Source: Streptomyces aurantiacus (GTDB lineage Bacteria; Actinomycetota; Actinomycetes; Streptomycetales; Streptomycetaceae). From it: a DNA stretch of 64,000 bases. The stretch lies in assembly GCF_027107535.1 (NCBI RefSeq), contig NZ_CP114282.1:295959-359958 (forward strand), in the 5' to 3' direction. Each line of letters opens with the position of its first letter. Position 1 is the stretch's first letter. Below the pieces are notes generated by a model. That model did no database searches, was not told the origin of the DNA, and saw nothing but the letters and a program-made list of their open reading frames with translations. The translations under genes were made by a program, and so were the position numbers. Of the stretch, positions 1-8,863 are shown one piece after another.

Positions 1-851
1 GCGGCGATGTGGACGGTGGCCTCGAAGCGGACGGCGAGCTTGTCGAACCGGGTGGCCACCGCCCGATTGCGCTTGAGCCGGTTGATGCCGCACTCGACCG
101 CGTGCCGGGCCTTGTAGTCCTCGCGGTCGAAGGCCGGCGGTCGCCCGCCGTTGCTGCCGCGGCGTCTGCGATGGCCGGCCTGATCGGCCGGTTCCGGGAT
201 GGTGGCCCGGATCCCGCGTCGGCGTAAGTAGGCGCGGTTGGCGCGCGATGAGTACGCCTTGTCACCACGGACCCGCAGCGGCCGTCTGCGCGGTCGCCCC
301 GCGCCGAGCCGGGGCACACGGATGCCTTCCAGTACGGCCACGAACTGCGGGCTGTCACCCCGCTGCCCTGCCGTGACCAGCAACGACAAGGGCCGTTGGC
401 CTTGTTCGCACGCCAGATGAATCTTGGTGGTCAGACCGCCTCGAGACCGGCCGAGTGCGTGATCGTCCGGCTCGGCGACGATCCCGCCGGGCGGCTCCTT
501 CTGAGTCTTCCCGTCCCGGCGGGCGCCGGCCGCGTGCTGGTGAGCCCGGCAGACCGTGGAGTCGACATTCACCTCCCACGTGATCAGCCCGCCGGCATCG
601 GCCCTGGCCTGCAGCCCGCTCAGTACTGCTGCCCAGACACCGGTGCGTTGCCAGCGACGGAACAGCCCGTAGACCGTCTGCCACGGCCCGTACTGACCCG
701 GCAGGTCCCGCCATGGGGCACCAGTCCGTACCCGCCAGCGGATCCCATCGATCAGCCTCCGCCGGCATGCTGACGGCCTGCCGACCTGCGCGACGGGCAA
801 CAGCGGTTCCAGCACTGCCCACTGCTCATCCGAGAGATCCCCACGTCCCAC
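1..851 (-). CDS. IS5-family DDE transposase, 3' end beyond window edge
   Basis: A single open frame reads leftward from a GTG at 851 and is still open at base 1, so the C-terminus lies outside the window. It starts [19 protein letters not shown], the usual N-terminus of Streptomyces IS5-group transposases. It contains WEVNVDST (first catalytic Asp), [13 protein letters not shown], and a C-terminal [18 protein letters not shown] block with the catalytic Glu. The gene has no in-frame ATG near its start, so GTG is inferred. Known for the family: it catalyses cut-and-paste transposition of its own element. The frame is intact as far as seen, so this copy may be active. Confidence 0.85.
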   Translation of the reverse strand, partial: MGRGDLSDEQWAVLEPLLPVAQVGRPSACRRRLIDGIRWRVRTGAPWRDLPGQYGPWQTVYGLFRRWQRTGVWAAVLSGLQARADAGGLITWEVNVDSTVCRAHQHAAGARRDGKTQKEPPGGIVAEPDDHALGRSRGGLTTKIHLACEQGQRPLSLLVTAGQRGDSPQFVAVLEGIRVPRLGAGRPRRRPLRVRGDKAYSSRANRAYLRRRGIRATIPEPADQAGHRRRRGSNGGRPPAFDREDYKARHAVECGINRLKRNRAVATRFDKLAVRFEATVHIA

Positions 852-905
852 ACCGAGATCATCACGGCATCAGGCGCGGCAACAAACCCCGTTCTAAAAC
901 ACGGC
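1..905 (-). mobile_element. IS5-family insertion sequence, right part only
   Basis: The element surrounds the transposase reading leftward. Its outer end lies about 35 bases upstream of the GTG, where the leftward strand reads GCCGTGTTTTAGAACGGGG, typical of an IS5-group terminal repeat. It is followed outside by CTAG at 906-909, a plausible target duplication. The other terminus is outside the window, so the repeat and duplication cannot be confirmed. Confidence 0.6.
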
Positions 906-921
906 CTAGATCCGCACCCCG

Positions 922-960
922 CCCCGGGCGCGGCATCATCGGCATTCGCCGCGCCCGGGG
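922..960. terminator. Strong GC hairpin between the IS and the ABC exporter
   Basis: A perfect 13-bp inverted repeat (CCCCGGGCGCGGC at 922-934, complement at 948-960) encloses a 13-nt loop. With no T-run it resembles the GC-only terminators common in Streptomyces. It would insulate the exporter operon from transcription entering from the IS side. Confidence 0.55.
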
Positions 961-1030
961 CCCGGCCCCAGATGGGCCGTCCTCAACTCACTCACCCGCC
1001 AGTCGCTTCAGCCTTCGAACGGGAACATCC

Positions 1031-2038
1031 ATGCCTTCATCTGTCATGTCCACATCCAAAAAGGGCGACGGTCACCCATTGCCGACCGCCGTCTCCGCCG
1101 TCGGTCTGCGCAAGTCCTACGGTGACAAGACCGTCCTCGACGGCATCGATCTGCAGATCCCGGCCGGGTCCGTGTTCGCACTGCTCGGTCCGAACGGCGC
1201 GGGCAAGACCACCGCCGTGAAGATCCTCTCCACCCTCATCACCGCCGACCCTGCCTCCGGAGACATCCACATCTGCGGCCACGACCTGGCCGCCGCCCCG
1301 CAGGCGGTGCGTGCCGCGATCGGCGTCACCGGGCAGTTCTCGGCGGTCGACGGCCTGATCACCGGCGAGGAGAACATGCTCCTCATGGCCGACCTGCACC
1401 ATCTCTCCAAGCAGGAGGGCCGCCGGGTCGCCGCCGAACTCCTGGAGCGCTTCGACCTGGCGGAGGCCGCCAAGAAGCCCGCCTCCAGCTACTCCGGCGG
1501 CATGAAGCGACGCCTGGACATCGCCATGACCCTGGTCGGCAACCCCCGGATCTTCTTCCTCGACGAGCCGACCACCGGCCTCGACCCGCGCTCCCGCCAC
1601 AACATGTGGGGCATCATCCGCAAACTGGTCTCCGGAGGGGTCACCGTCTTCCTCACCACCCAGTACCTCGAAGAGGCCGACGAACTCGCCGACCGCATCG
1701 CCGTACTCAACGACGGCAAGATCGCCGCCGAAGGCACGGCCGAGGAGCTCAAGCGGCTCATCCCCGGCGGCCACATCCGGATCCGCTTCACCGACCCCGC
1801 CGCCTACAGGTCCGCCGCCTCCGCACTGCGCGACGTCACCACGGACGACGAGGCACTGGCGCTGCAGATCCCCAGCGACGGCAGCCAGCGCGGACTGAGC
1901 TCCATCCTCAGCTGGCTCGAATCAGAGGGCATCGAGGCGGACGAACTGACCGTCCATACCCCCGACCTCGACGACGTCTTCTTCGCCCTGACCGGCCCCA
2001 CCAACGTCATCAGCCAGACCGAGGAGACCGTCCGATGA
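1031..2038 (+). CDS. DrrA-type ABC transporter ATP-binding protein
   Basis: Cytoplasmic ATPase of a two-gene drug-exporter-type ABC system, 335 aa. Walker A GPNGAGKTT begins near residue 53, the ABC signature SYSGGMKRR near 152, and Walker B IFFLDEPTTGLD near 173. It is followed by LTTQYLEEAD, where Gln replaces the switch His as is usual in the daunorubicin-resistance (DrrA) family. The C-terminal 80 residues form the family accessory domain. The frame is open further upstream, but homology starts just after 1031; ATG 1046 is an alternative start. The stop overlaps the permease start by four bases (ATGA), so the two are translationally coupled. Substrate unknown. Confidence 0.9.
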   Translation: MPSSVMSTSKKGDGHPLPTAVSAVGLRKSYGDKTVLDGIDLQIPAGSVFALLGPNGAGKTTAVKILSTLITADPASGDIHICGHDLAAAPQAVRAAIGVTGQFSAVDGLITGEENMLLMADLHHLSKQEGRRVAAELLERFDLAEAAKKPASSYSGGMKRRLDIAMTLVGNPRIFFLDEPTTGLDPRSRHNMWGIIRKLVSGGVTVFLTTQYLEEADELADRIAVLNDGKIAAEGTAEELKRLIPGGHIRIRFTDPAAYRSAASALRDVTTDDEALALQIPSDGSQRGLSSILSWLESEGIEADELTVHTPDLDDVFFALTGPTNVISQTEETVR

Positions 2039-2820
2039 GCGCCCTCTCCCTCGCCGTCCGCGACTCGAGCACGATGCTGCGCCGCAACCTCCTGCACGCG
2101 CGGCGCTACCCGTCCGGAACCCTGAACCTTCTCCTCGCCCCGATCATGATGCTCCTGCTCTTCGTCTACATCTTCGGCGACGTGATGAGCACGGGCATCG
2201 GCGGCGCGGACCGCTCCGACTACATCGCCTACATCGTCCCCGGTATTTTAATGATGACCATCGGCAGCACCGTGATCGGGGCCGCGGTCTACGTCTCCAC
2301 GGACATGAACGAGGGCCTCATCGCCCGCTTCCGCACGATGAAGATCTACCGCGGCTCCATGATGATCGGGCACGTCGTCGGCAGCGTGCTGCAGTGCCTG
2401 GCCAGCGTGGTCCTCGTCGGTGCCGTCGCCGTGGCCATCGGCTTCCGGTCCACCGACGCCACGGCCCTGGAGTGGCTGGCCGCGTTCGGACTGCTTGCAC
2501 TGTTCGCCGTGGCGCTCACCTGGATCGCAGTCGGCATGGGCATGGCCAGCCCGAACGCCGAGGCAGCCGCCAACAGCGCCCAGCCGCTGATCCTCCTGCC
2601 GCTCATCTCCAGCGCGTTCATCCCGGCCGACACAATGCCGGGCTGGTTCCAGCCGATCGCCGAGTACCAGCCCTTCACCCCGGCCATCGAGACCCTGCGC
2701 GGCCTGCTGCTCGGCACCGAGATCGGCAACGACTGGTGGATCGCCCTCGCATGGTGCGTCGGCCTGATCGCGCTCGGCTACCGCTGGTCGATGGCGCAGT
2801 TCAACCGCGACGCGAAGTGA
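2035..2820 (+). CDS. DrrB-type ABC-2 transporter permease
   Basis: Integral membrane partner of the preceding ATPase, 261 aa. It has the ABC-2 fold pattern: a cytoplasmic N-terminus, about six hydrophobic segments (for example LLLAPIMMLLLFVYIFGDV), and the family-typical FRTMKIYRGSMMIGH coupling region. LILLPLISSAFIPADTMPGW near the C-terminal third is characteristic of DrrB-like permeases. It starts inside the stop of the ATPase gene (ATGA overlap). Known for the family: efflux of hydrophobic drugs or lipids; no substrate can be inferred because no biosynthetic cluster adjoins it. Confidence 0.9.
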   Translation: MSALSLAVRDSSTMLRRNLLHARRYPSGTLNLLLAPIMMLLLFVYIFGDVMSTGIGGADRSDYIAYIVPGILMMTIGSTVIGAAVYVSTDMNEGLIARFRTMKIYRGSMMIGHVVGSVLQCLASVVLVGAVAVAIGFRSTDATALEWLAAFGLLALFAVALTWIAVGMGMASPNAEAAANSAQPLILLPLISSAFIPADTMPGWFQPIAEYQPFTPAIETLRGLLLGTEIGNDWWIALAWCVGLIALGYRWSMAQFNRDAK

Positions 2821-3067
2821 GCACGCGGGCGGGCTGATTCCCCCGGAGCCCGTCCCGCTCCCGGGCGGCGTACTTCGACACCGCGTCGGCGTACGCGCCC
2901 AGTCGGCGTCCTCGACCTGCCAGTCCGGGGCTGCGGTCATTGTCGGCTGGAACTCCCGTGGCAGGCGGAGCCGTTCGGCCAGCGCGAGCAACTGCACTGT
3001 GGAAGCCGCCGCCGACAAGGCCCGCCACGGCGAGCCCGCAGAGGACGATGCCGAAGGCCGAGGGCGA
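2821..3067 (-). other. Probable decayed coding remnant, unidentified
   Basis: No intact gene. On the leftward strand two frames carry protein-like stretches: a hydrophobic AFGIVLCGLAVAGLVGGGFH in one, then LALAERLRLPREFQPTM and YADAVSKYAARERDGL in others. This suggests a small membrane-associated gene broken by frameshifts. Its family was not recognised. Confidence 0.3.
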
Positions 3068-3150
3068 GGGGCCATCCCCGCGGGTGCGGGGAGCAGGAGC
3101 CGCTGCACCCGCACCAAATTCCGGCACACGGGACCATCCCCGCAGGTGGT
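3068..3150. CRISPR. Relic CRISPR: two repeats and one spacer, type I-E-like
   Basis: A 29-base repeat at 3068-3096 (GGGGCCATCCCCGCG...GCGGGGAGCAG) has the palindromic CCCCGC/GCGGGG core of actinobacterial type I-E repeats. After a 33-base spacer (3097-3129) a second copy starts with GGGACCATCCCCGCAGGTG. It matches 17 of the first 19 positions and then diverges, as terminal repeats often do. The 62-base pitch is close to the 61 expected for type I-E. No cas gene and no further repeat were found, so this is a remnant. Confidence 0.6.
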
Positions 3151-3157
3151 CCGCGCC

Positions 3158-3385
3158 ATGATCGACGGTTTGCGGGCGATGCTGGAGCAGGCGTTGCTGG
3201 CAGCGGGAGCCGGTAAGCAGGAGGCGGCAGAGCTGACGTTGTGCACGCTGGCGACGAACAAATCTCTGGCGGTGCTGAGCCGTGCCGGCTTCTCGGGCGA
3301 AGACCTGGCAACCGTCGCGGCAGCCGCCGCTAAAAATGCCAAGGCTCTGCCGAATCTACCGGCCGAACCGTCGGGGCCGCGATAG
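3158..3385 (+). CDS. Small hypothetical protein or 3' gene fragment
   Basis: A 75-residue Ala/Leu-rich frame (starts MIDGLRAMLEQALLAAGAGK) follows the degenerate CRISPR repeat directly. The frame is open upstream through the CRISPR relic, so the true 5' end could have been lost at that junction. It would form amphipathic helices; no family recognised. There is no convincing ribosome binding site before ATG 3158. Confidence 0.35.
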   Translation: MIDGLRAMLEQALLAAGAGKQEAAELTLCTLATNKSLAVLSRAGFSGEDLATVAAAAAKNAKALPNLPAEPSGPR

Positions 3386-3396
3386 GACATCGTTTC

Positions 3397-3993
3397 TTAT
3401 GGCTGTGATGAGGACTGGGCGGCTTTAGGGAAGCCCAGTTCATCCAGCAGCGCGTCGAACAGCTCCTCTACGAAGGTCTCCCGTGCACGTAGCAGTTCCT
3501 CGATCCGGGACTGCTGCGCCGTGGTCTGGACACCAGCTGCTGTAGCCCACGCAAGAGCACCTTCGGCGTCGGCCGGCACCTCCGCATCGAGCTCTGCGCG
3601 CTTACGTCCGATGGCTTCTTCGAACTCCGGGGTGGCTATCCACAGGCTCACGTCGTCTACGTCCTCGGGGTCCTCGACGAGGAGAGCAGCGGCGTTTTCC
3701 AGGTTGAGCCATGCCTGCCAGCGGTGCCCGCCGGTGTTGAGGCCGGTCACGAGGGCGATGCTGCTGTCGGAGACATCAGCGACGCAGGCCGGCGCGCCGG
3801 TCCATTCGACCAAGGTGGGCAGGTGCTCGTCCTCCCAGATGCCTTGCTCCAATTGCAGGGTCTGCCAGCCGCCTGGTCGCGGCTGCCACGCGTACACGTT
3901 GTCCCTCAGCCCTGGACCGGTGCTGCCGAACAGGGGTGCTTCCAGCAGGGGGCGCTCGCTGCGCGCAAAGACCAGATGACCGGAAAAGCCCAT
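3397..3993 (-). CDS. Hypothetical protein of a Streptomyces-type family
   Basis: 198 aa, reading left from ATG 3993 with GAGG a few bases upstream. It begins MGFSGHLVFARSERPLLEAP. It is a soluble, acidic alpha/beta protein with many Trp and Glu, no signal peptide, no membrane segment and no recognisable catalytic motif. The sequence looks complete and undamaged, unlike its neighbours. Similar sequences are, from memory, common single-copy Streptomyces hypotheticals; function unknown. Confidence 0.75.
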   Translation of the reverse strand: MGFSGHLVFARSERPLLEAPLFGSTGPGLRDNVYAWQPRPGGWQTLQLEQGIWEDEHLPTLVEWTGAPACVADVSDSSIALVTGLNTGGHRWQAWLNLENAAALLVEDPEDVDDVSLWIATPEFEEAIGRKRAELDAEVPADAEGALAWATAAGVQTTAQQSRIEELLRARETFVEELFDALLDELGFPKAAQSSSQP

Positions 3994-4080
3994 GGAACCT
4001 CCTCGTCGAATACCAGCGCACCCTACGAGCCGTCACTGACACCACCGGTGCTGGCCGACTGTTGATCCCGATCGATTGGT

Positions 4081-4209
4081 TCACCGGATCAGTCGGCGGT
4101 GGCCGATCAGGGTCGCGGCTATGCCGACAAAGGCGAGAAAGTGTTCGGCCTTGCGTTCGTAGCGGCGGTGGAGCCTTCGGTAGCCGGCCAGCCAGGCGGG
4201 CCGAGCCCG
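4081..4209 (-). pseudogene. C-terminal fragment of an IS5-family transposase
   Basis: The leftward strand encodes WLAGYRRLHRRYERKAEHF then LAFVGIAATLIGHRR and a stop at 4081, the conserved last 40 residues of many actinobacterial IS5-type transposases. Nothing upstream in frame resembles the rest of the protein, so this is a remnant of an older insertion of a different IS5 subgroup from the one at the left edge. Confidence 0.75.
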
Positions 4210-4269
4210 GCCTGGAGCCTCATCCCACCCCGCGCCGTCCGCCAGCGGCTCTACAAAAAGATCCACAGG

Positions 4270-4527
4270 ATGCGAAAGGCGGTTGGAACCCTCGCCCTGC
4301 CCGCCATCGCCACCACCAGCAGCCTCTACTTCACCCACGTCCTGCCCCACAGCGATGCCCCCATCGCCCTGGGCCTCACCGGTCTCGTCGTCCTGTACGA
4401 CTCCGTCATCGCCGTATGCCACACCTGGCACAAACGCCGAACGCTGGCCGCGCCTCGATCTGGAGCAGCTCCTCCAGGACCGTCTGATGCAACAGGACGT
4501 CCCGACACGCCTGTTGCTTCTGGATAG
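4270..4527 (+). CDS. Small membrane protein or fragment
   Basis: About 85 aa starting MRKAVGTLALPAIATTS. It has two hydrophobic segments, one including IALGLTGLVVLYDSVIAV, followed by a basic HTWHKRR and a low-complexity tail. The frame continues upstream into the IS remnant, so the original start may have been lost. No family assigned; it could be the 5' or middle part of a larger gene. Confidence 0.35.
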   Translation: MRKAVGTLALPAIATTSSLYFTHVLPHSDAPIALGLTGLVVLYDSVIAVCHTWHKRRTLAAPRSGAAPPGPSDATGRPDTPVASG

Positions 4528-4540
4528 ACCTGCGGGCTAC

Positions 4541-5284
4541 TGATGGAAGACGCTGGCCAACCCGCTGCGCAAACTCGGCGCCCTCGCCGAGAGGATCTCG
4601 CGACCCGGACACCGATGTCGCGCGACGGCTTCGGCACCTGGCTGCGCACCCCCTGCCGGACCGCGACATCATCGCGAACCCGTCGGCGATGTACGCGGGT
4701 TAAGCGCTCGACGGCGCCGAACCGGACTGGGACCTGACCGAGGTCGCCGCCCACTACCCGTCGGCCCTGCCCGGCCTCCGCGCCGACCGGACGAAGACCC
4801 CGCTGGCTCTGCTCACGCCCAGCGCCGCCCAGGGCTTCACCCTGCTGCGCCACCGTGACGAAGCGCTGGAGGTCTGTCTCACAACTACCACGGCGACGAG
4901 ACCGGCACCCTGACGTCCCTGCTGATGCTGGCCGGCGTGGGCCGTTTCGTCCGGCCCGGCACCGAGGCACCGGTCCTGTACTGGGGCGGCGACATCCACC
5001 CCGGCCTCCCGATGCCCGGCGACGAGCCCCACGCGGTCATGCTCGCCACCCCGACCGGGGCACGCTTCGTCGACACCTACCCGCTCGCCACCCTGATCGC
5101 GGCCCCGACGCCGATCGAGACCGACTTCCTCGCGGCGACCGCCCCCGGCGACGACGGAAACCCCGCCCTGGACGCCCCCGACCTGCTCGACCCCGCCCAG
5201 CTCGCCCAGCCGGCCCCCACCGAGCCAACCGAACAGCCCTGCCGGCCTCTCCTGCCCGCGTCAGAGCCCCCCACCTGTCCGTGA
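4541..5284 (+). pseudogene. Decayed gene, unidentified family
   Basis: Protein-like stretches lie in different frames. One carries ALDGAEPDWDLTEVAAHYP after a stop. After a frame change there is HNYHGDETGTLTSLLMLAG, then PVLYWGGDIHPGLPMPGDEP and a Pro/Ala-rich tail ending at 5284. The pieces are in order and would give one protein of roughly 240 residues. It is therefore read as one gene broken by at least one stop and one frameshift. The 3' end overlaps the convergent regulator gene. Confidence 0.5.
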
Positions 5285-6313
5285 CGTGCCCCGAGCCGCC
5301 GACGCCCCGCGCGCACAGGCGCGGAGCACGGACGCGCCGACCGGGGTGAGAGTGTGCAGCACCGTCGTCGCGTGCCGACTGCTGGTGATCAGCCCCGCGT
5401 CCCGCAGCGCGCTGGCGTGCCGGCTGGCCGACGACGCGGACACCCCGGCGGCCCGTGCGATCTCCCCGGTCGTGGCCCCGGCCGCCGAGGCCCACAGGGC
5501 GGTGGCCCGGGTCTGCCCGAGCAGGGTGGCCAGGGACGCCTCGGGGGAGTCCTCCAGGACGCGCCATCCTTGCGGTGACGAGGCCGACGGCTGCTCGTGC
5601 AGCAGCGGGTACATCAGCACCTGCGGCAGTTCGGGGTCGGCGAGCCCGACCGGGCGGTGCCAGCAGAAGTACGACGGCACGAAGAGCATCCCGCGGCCGC
5701 CCAGGTGCAGATCGCGGTCCACGGCGGGGTGGTAGTCGACGCGCAGGACGGGGGCCTCCCAGCACATGGTGGGGCCGAGACCGGCCAGCATGCCCTCGAC
5801 ACCCCCGTCCAGCAGCCCACGGCACCGCATCGCCCGCTCGGTCTCGATACGGGACTGCATCTGTTCCCCGTACGGGGCGATGGCGACCTCGTAGTAGGCG
5901 CGCAGCACCCGCACGAGTTCCTGGCGCGGCCGTGCCTCGGCTAATCGCGGGGCCCATGACGGGGCTCCCACGACGCGGTCGAGCATGTCCAATTCCTCCA
6001 GGACCCGGCTCGCCGGCGTGGCCAGAACGGCCTCCAGCCCGGCGTCGAAACCGTCGGACGCCTCGAACGGAGTGAGGAAATCCGGGAAGTAGGAGGCCCT
6101 CGGGAGCAGCGGCAGCAGCACGGTGTGCAGAGCACGATCGAGTTTCTTCTCCCGCAGCCGGTGGCGGACGGTGCGGAACCACTCCGCGTAGGCCCAGCGG
6201 CCCTGCCGGGTCTGGAAACGGTGCAGGCTGGCGACGATCTCCCAGAACGGATTAGGGGTCGCGGACAAGCGAGTTCTGGCCAGATCGGCGTCGCTGAAAT
6301 GTATGCGGAGCAT
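5261..6313 (-). CDS. ArsR-type regulator with DUF5937 N-terminal domain
   Basis: 350 aa from ATG 6313, preceded by GGGAGAACGAG. The N-terminal 250 residues match the DUF5937-type region found in many Streptomyces regulators (starts MLRIHFSDADLARTRL). A C-terminal winged helix follows, with TTGEIARAAGVSASSASRHA as the recognition helix region and GLITSSRHATTVLHTLTP as the wing. Such proteins are usually DNA-binding repressors without metal-binding Cys, and none is evident here. It is divergent from the inhibitor gene at 6475 with about 160 bases between, so it may control the secreted cassette (inference). Confidence 0.85.
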   Translation of the reverse strand: MLRIHFSDADLARTRLSATPNPFWEIVASLHRFQTRQGRWAYAEWFRTVRHRLREKKLDRALHTVLLPLLPRASYFPDFLTPFEASDGFDAGLEAVLATPASRVLEELDMLDRVVGAPSWAPRLAEARPRQELVRVLRAYYEVAIAPYGEQMQSRIETERAMRCRGLLDGGVEGMLAGLGPTMCWEAPVLRVDYHPAVDRDLHLGGRGMLFVPSYFCWHRPVGLADPELPQVLMYPLLHEQPSASSPQGWRVLEDSPEASLATLLGQTRATALWASAAGATTGEIARAAGVSASSASRHASALRDAGLITSSRHATTVLHTLTPVGASVLRACARGASAARGTSRTGGGL

Positions 6314-6474
6314 CTCGTTCTCCCCCGATGAGCTCAGCTTTTGCGGTCAGCCGCAACAGCATGGCTCGGTGTCAACTTCTCCGCAATGGTGGAACACGCG
6401 GATCGAGCCGTGGACGCGCATTGTGGCTCGATCAGGCACGCACGGATATCGGCCCACTGCGAGGGGAAGATCAA

Positions 6475-6939
6475 TTGAACAAGGCGACCAAGCGGATTCT
6501 GGCCATCGCGGCGGGAGTGATTCTGCCGGTGGGCGGACTGGCGGGCACGGCCACGGCCAGTTCGGCGAGCGATTCGGTCAAAAGCACCGCTTACGTCTCG
6601 ACCGCGGCACCGGCCGGCGAGAAGGCGATCACCGCGGCACCGCCCGGATGCACGGCGACGAACGTGTGCTTCTGGAACGGCACCAACTACTCGGACGGTC
6701 CGGGAAGACTGTCCGGGTCGAACCCGAACTGGACCGCGTTCTCGCACTCCAGCTGTCCGACCGGCACCTGGAACGACTGCGCCTCCTCGGTCTACAACAA
6801 CGGGACCAGCTGTAGCGCCGTTCTGTGGACCACCGCGAACTACGGCGGGTCCAGGCTCACGCTCGGCCGCGGTTCGGGCCAGACGGCTCTGAGCTCCACG
6901 ATGAACAACGCCATATCGTCCAACAACTGGAGCTGCTGA
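6475..6939 (+). CDS. Secreted peptidase inhibitor, I36 family
   Basis: 154 aa. TTG 6475 is chosen because GAGGGGA lies eight bases upstream and the product then begins with a clean Sec signal peptide (MNKATKRILAIAAGVI, hydrophobic core, cleavage near ATAS-SA). The mature part has six Cys (PPGC, NVC, SSC, NDC, TSC, WSC) and CFWNGTNYSDGPGRL, matching the Streptomyces peptidase inhibitor I36 (SMI-like) fold. Known for the family: inhibition of extracellular metalloproteases. It forms a probable unit with the lipoprotein and second inhibitor downstream. Confidence 0.85.
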   Translation: MNKATKRILAIAAGVILPVGGLAGTATASSASDSVKSTAYVSTAAPAGEKAITAAPPGCTATNVCFWNGTNYSDGPGRLSGSNPNWTAFSHSSCPTGTWNDCASSVYNNGTSCSAVLWTTANYGGSRLTLGRGSGQTALSSTMNNAISSNNWSC

Positions 6940-7042
6940 GCCGGTCGATCACGAGGGGCCGGCGTCCGGGAGCGCCGATTCACGGACACCGGCCCCTGCT
7001 CATCTGCGAGCCCGCACCGACCACTTACTGAGGGGCACCCGG

Positions 7043-8017
7043 ATGGCACGCGGCCAGAGACCTGGTGGTGGCGTTTCGATTTCCTGCGCGCTGGCGGGAT
7101 TTCTCCTGCTCACGGCCTGTGGAGTGGCCGCGCCGGACGCCACGGACGACGAGGGCGGGACGACAGGCCTCACTTCGGCCGAACTCGATCTGCTCACCCG
7201 ATCCGGCTCCTACGTCCAGGGCGAACGCGCGCTGCGCAGGGCCGAATCGGAACTCATCACGGTCTGCATGGCGGACAAGGGTTTCCCGTACCGGGCCGGG
7301 ACATCCGCGTCCGCACCCATGTCCTTCGAGGATCAACTGATCGGCATGGACGAGCGGCGGACCCGAGGGTACGGCCTCTACGCACAGTATGTGGATTCTC
7401 CGGGATCCGGAAAGAAGCGGGAGGGCGGCGAGCCCCTCCCGCCGGGGATGGAGAATGACGCCTATGTGGCCCGGTTGCCCGAGGCGGAAGCGGAAAAGTA
7501 TGTGCACGCGCTGCGCGGAAATGCCTCCGACCACCGTGAGATGCGACTCCCGGACGACCAGAAGATCACTTTTTCGGGCAAAGGGTGCGAGGCGGTGAGC
7601 CGGGAGAAACTGTACGGAAGTCTGGACAACTGGGCGGCCTCCGAACATGTTCCGCAGATCCTCAACAACTCGCTCACGGACCGTGTGACAGCGGATCCCG
7701 CGTACGCGGCCGTCATGCGGAAATGGAAAGAGTGCATGGCCGCGAAGGGATACTCCTACAGGGATCCCGAGGACGCGTACCGGAAACTCAAGGACGAGTA
7801 CGGAGAACGGGGCCCCACCCGGGACATGCGAGAGCGGGAGATCGAGGTGGCGACGGACGACGGCACCTGCGCTCGGCATACGCACGTCCCGAACACCATC
7901 CTTTCTCTCAGAAGGCAGTACGCGAAATCCCTGCCCGCCACCGACAAACGCGATCTCCGCCAACTCGCCGATATATGGAAGGCCGCTGCCACACAGGCCC
8001 GCAAGCTGACCGAGTGA
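7043..8017 (+). CDS. Lipoprotein of unknown function
   Basis: 324 aa from ATG 7043 with GAGGGG seven bases upstream. The signal peptide ends in a lipobox (LLLTAC), so the protein should be lipidated and anchored outside the membrane. The mature region is hydrophilic, rich in Lys/Glu/Arg, with conserved-looking Cys pairs (TVCMADKGFPYR, WKECMAAKGYSYR). That suggests two repeats of a 'C-M-x(2)-K-G-x-x-Y-R' motif, one in each half. No enzyme motif seen. It sits between two I36 inhibitor genes, 12 bases before the second, implying co-expression. Confidence 0.75.
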   Translation: MARGQRPGGGVSISCALAGFLLLTACGVAAPDATDDEGGTTGLTSAELDLLTRSGSYVQGERALRRAESELITVCMADKGFPYRAGTSASAPMSFEDQLIGMDERRTRGYGLYAQYVDSPGSGKKREGGEPLPPGMENDAYVARLPEAEAEKYVHALRGNASDHREMRLPDDQKITFSGKGCEAVSREKLYGSLDNWAASEHVPQILNNSLTDRVTADPAYAAVMRKWKECMAAKGYSYRDPEDAYRKLKDEYGERGPTRDMREREIEVATDDGTCARHTHVPNTILSLRRQYAKSLPATDKRDLRQLADIWKAAATQARKLTE

Positions 8018-8029
8018 GAGGAAGCCCTG

Positions 8030-8494
8030 GTGCAAACAGAGAAAAGGACGAGGACAGGGACGAAGGAGCGGCGGAAGACCGGGGCCAGGAGCAGGGCGAG
8101 AAGCAGAGCGTTGATCGCTGTCGTGGCAGGGGCGCTCGTTTCGCTGGGCGGCCCGGCGACCGGGTCGGCAGCGGCCGACACCGAAGCCGTGGCGCCGCCG
8201 GGCTGCCCGGCGGGGTACCTCTGTTTCTGGACGGGGCCCAACTTCACCGGCGTCCAGGGCCGGCTAGCGGAGCGGACCTGGATCCCGAACTGGTCCGCGC
8301 TGTCCGGCGCGGACTGTCCTGCCGGAAACTGGTCGAATTGTGCGCAGTCCTTCTACAACAACGCGGTCGTCTGCACGGCGGAACTGTGGTCCGCGCCGAA
8401 CTACTCCGGATCCAAGGTCTCCCTGTCCCGAGGGTCGGCACTCGTGAATCCGCCGATCACGCTGCGCGTCTCCTCCAGCAGTTGGCGCTGCTGA
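8030..8494 (+). CDS. Secreted peptidase inhibitor, I36 family, second copy
   Basis: 154 aa from GTG 8030, with GAGAGGAAG upstream and only 12 bases after the lipoprotein stop. A long basic n-region precedes the signal core [15 protein letters not shown]. The mature domain has six Cys at positions equivalent to the inhibitor at 6475 (PGC, YLC, ADC, SNC, VVC, WRC) and [15 protein letters not shown]. It is clearly paralogous but diverged, so the duplication is not recent. The gene ends only about 17 bases before the junction with the serine-dehydratase remnant. Confidence 0.85.
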   Translation: MQTEKRTRTGTKERRKTGARSRARSRALIAVVAGALVSLGGPATGSAAADTEAVAPPGCPAGYLCFWTGPNFTGVQGRLAERTWIPNWSALSGADCPAGNWSNCAQSFYNNAVVCTAELWSAPNYSGSKVSLSRGSALVNPPITLRVSSSSWRC

Positions 8495-8511
8495 AGACCA
8501 CGCGCCCCCTC

Positions 8512-8863
8512 GGCACTCGATGATGTTCACAGCCAGCCCGCCCCGCGCCGTCTCCTCGTACTTGACGCTCATGTCGGCACCGGTCTCCTTCATCGTCTTG
8601 ATGACCTTGTCGAGGGACACCTTGTGGGTGCCGTCGCCGCGCATGGCCATGCGGGCGGCGGTGTGACGGCCTTCACCGCGGCCATGCCGTTGCGTTCGAT
8701 GCAGGGGATCTGGACGAGGCCGCCGACGGGGTCGCAGGTGAGGCCGAGGTTGTGTTCCATGCCGATCTCGGCGGCGTTCTCGACCTGTTCGGGGGAGCCG
8801 CCCAGCACCTCCGCCAACGCGCCCGCCGCCATCGAGCAGGCCGAGCCGACCGATGCTGCCAGC
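8512..8863 (-). pseudogene. sdaA: L-serine dehydratase remnant, truncated and frameshifted
   Basis: The leftward strand encodes [35 protein letters not shown] and [13 protein letters not shown], the conserved C-terminal part of iron-sulfur L-serine ammonia-lyase. A frame change near 8664 (apparently a repeated AC dinucleotide) leads to [20 protein letters not shown] and [12 protein letters not shown]. The N-terminal three-quarters are missing, and the natural stop just after the final Cys is lost at the rightward-gene junction. Dead fragment, bounded by a rearrangement on each side. Confidence 0.85.

Noticed and set aside
713..1030. N-terminal extension of the DrrA-type ATPase
   Set aside because: The extra 106 codons overlap the IS5 transposase and the hairpin, are Arg/Pro-rich, and have no homology-like character; the start at 1031 fits the family length.
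5037..6182. 381-codon leftward frame in the regulator region
   Set aside because: Arg/Gly/Pro-rich alternative frame of the DUF5937 regulator, which has signature motifs and a good ribosome binding site.
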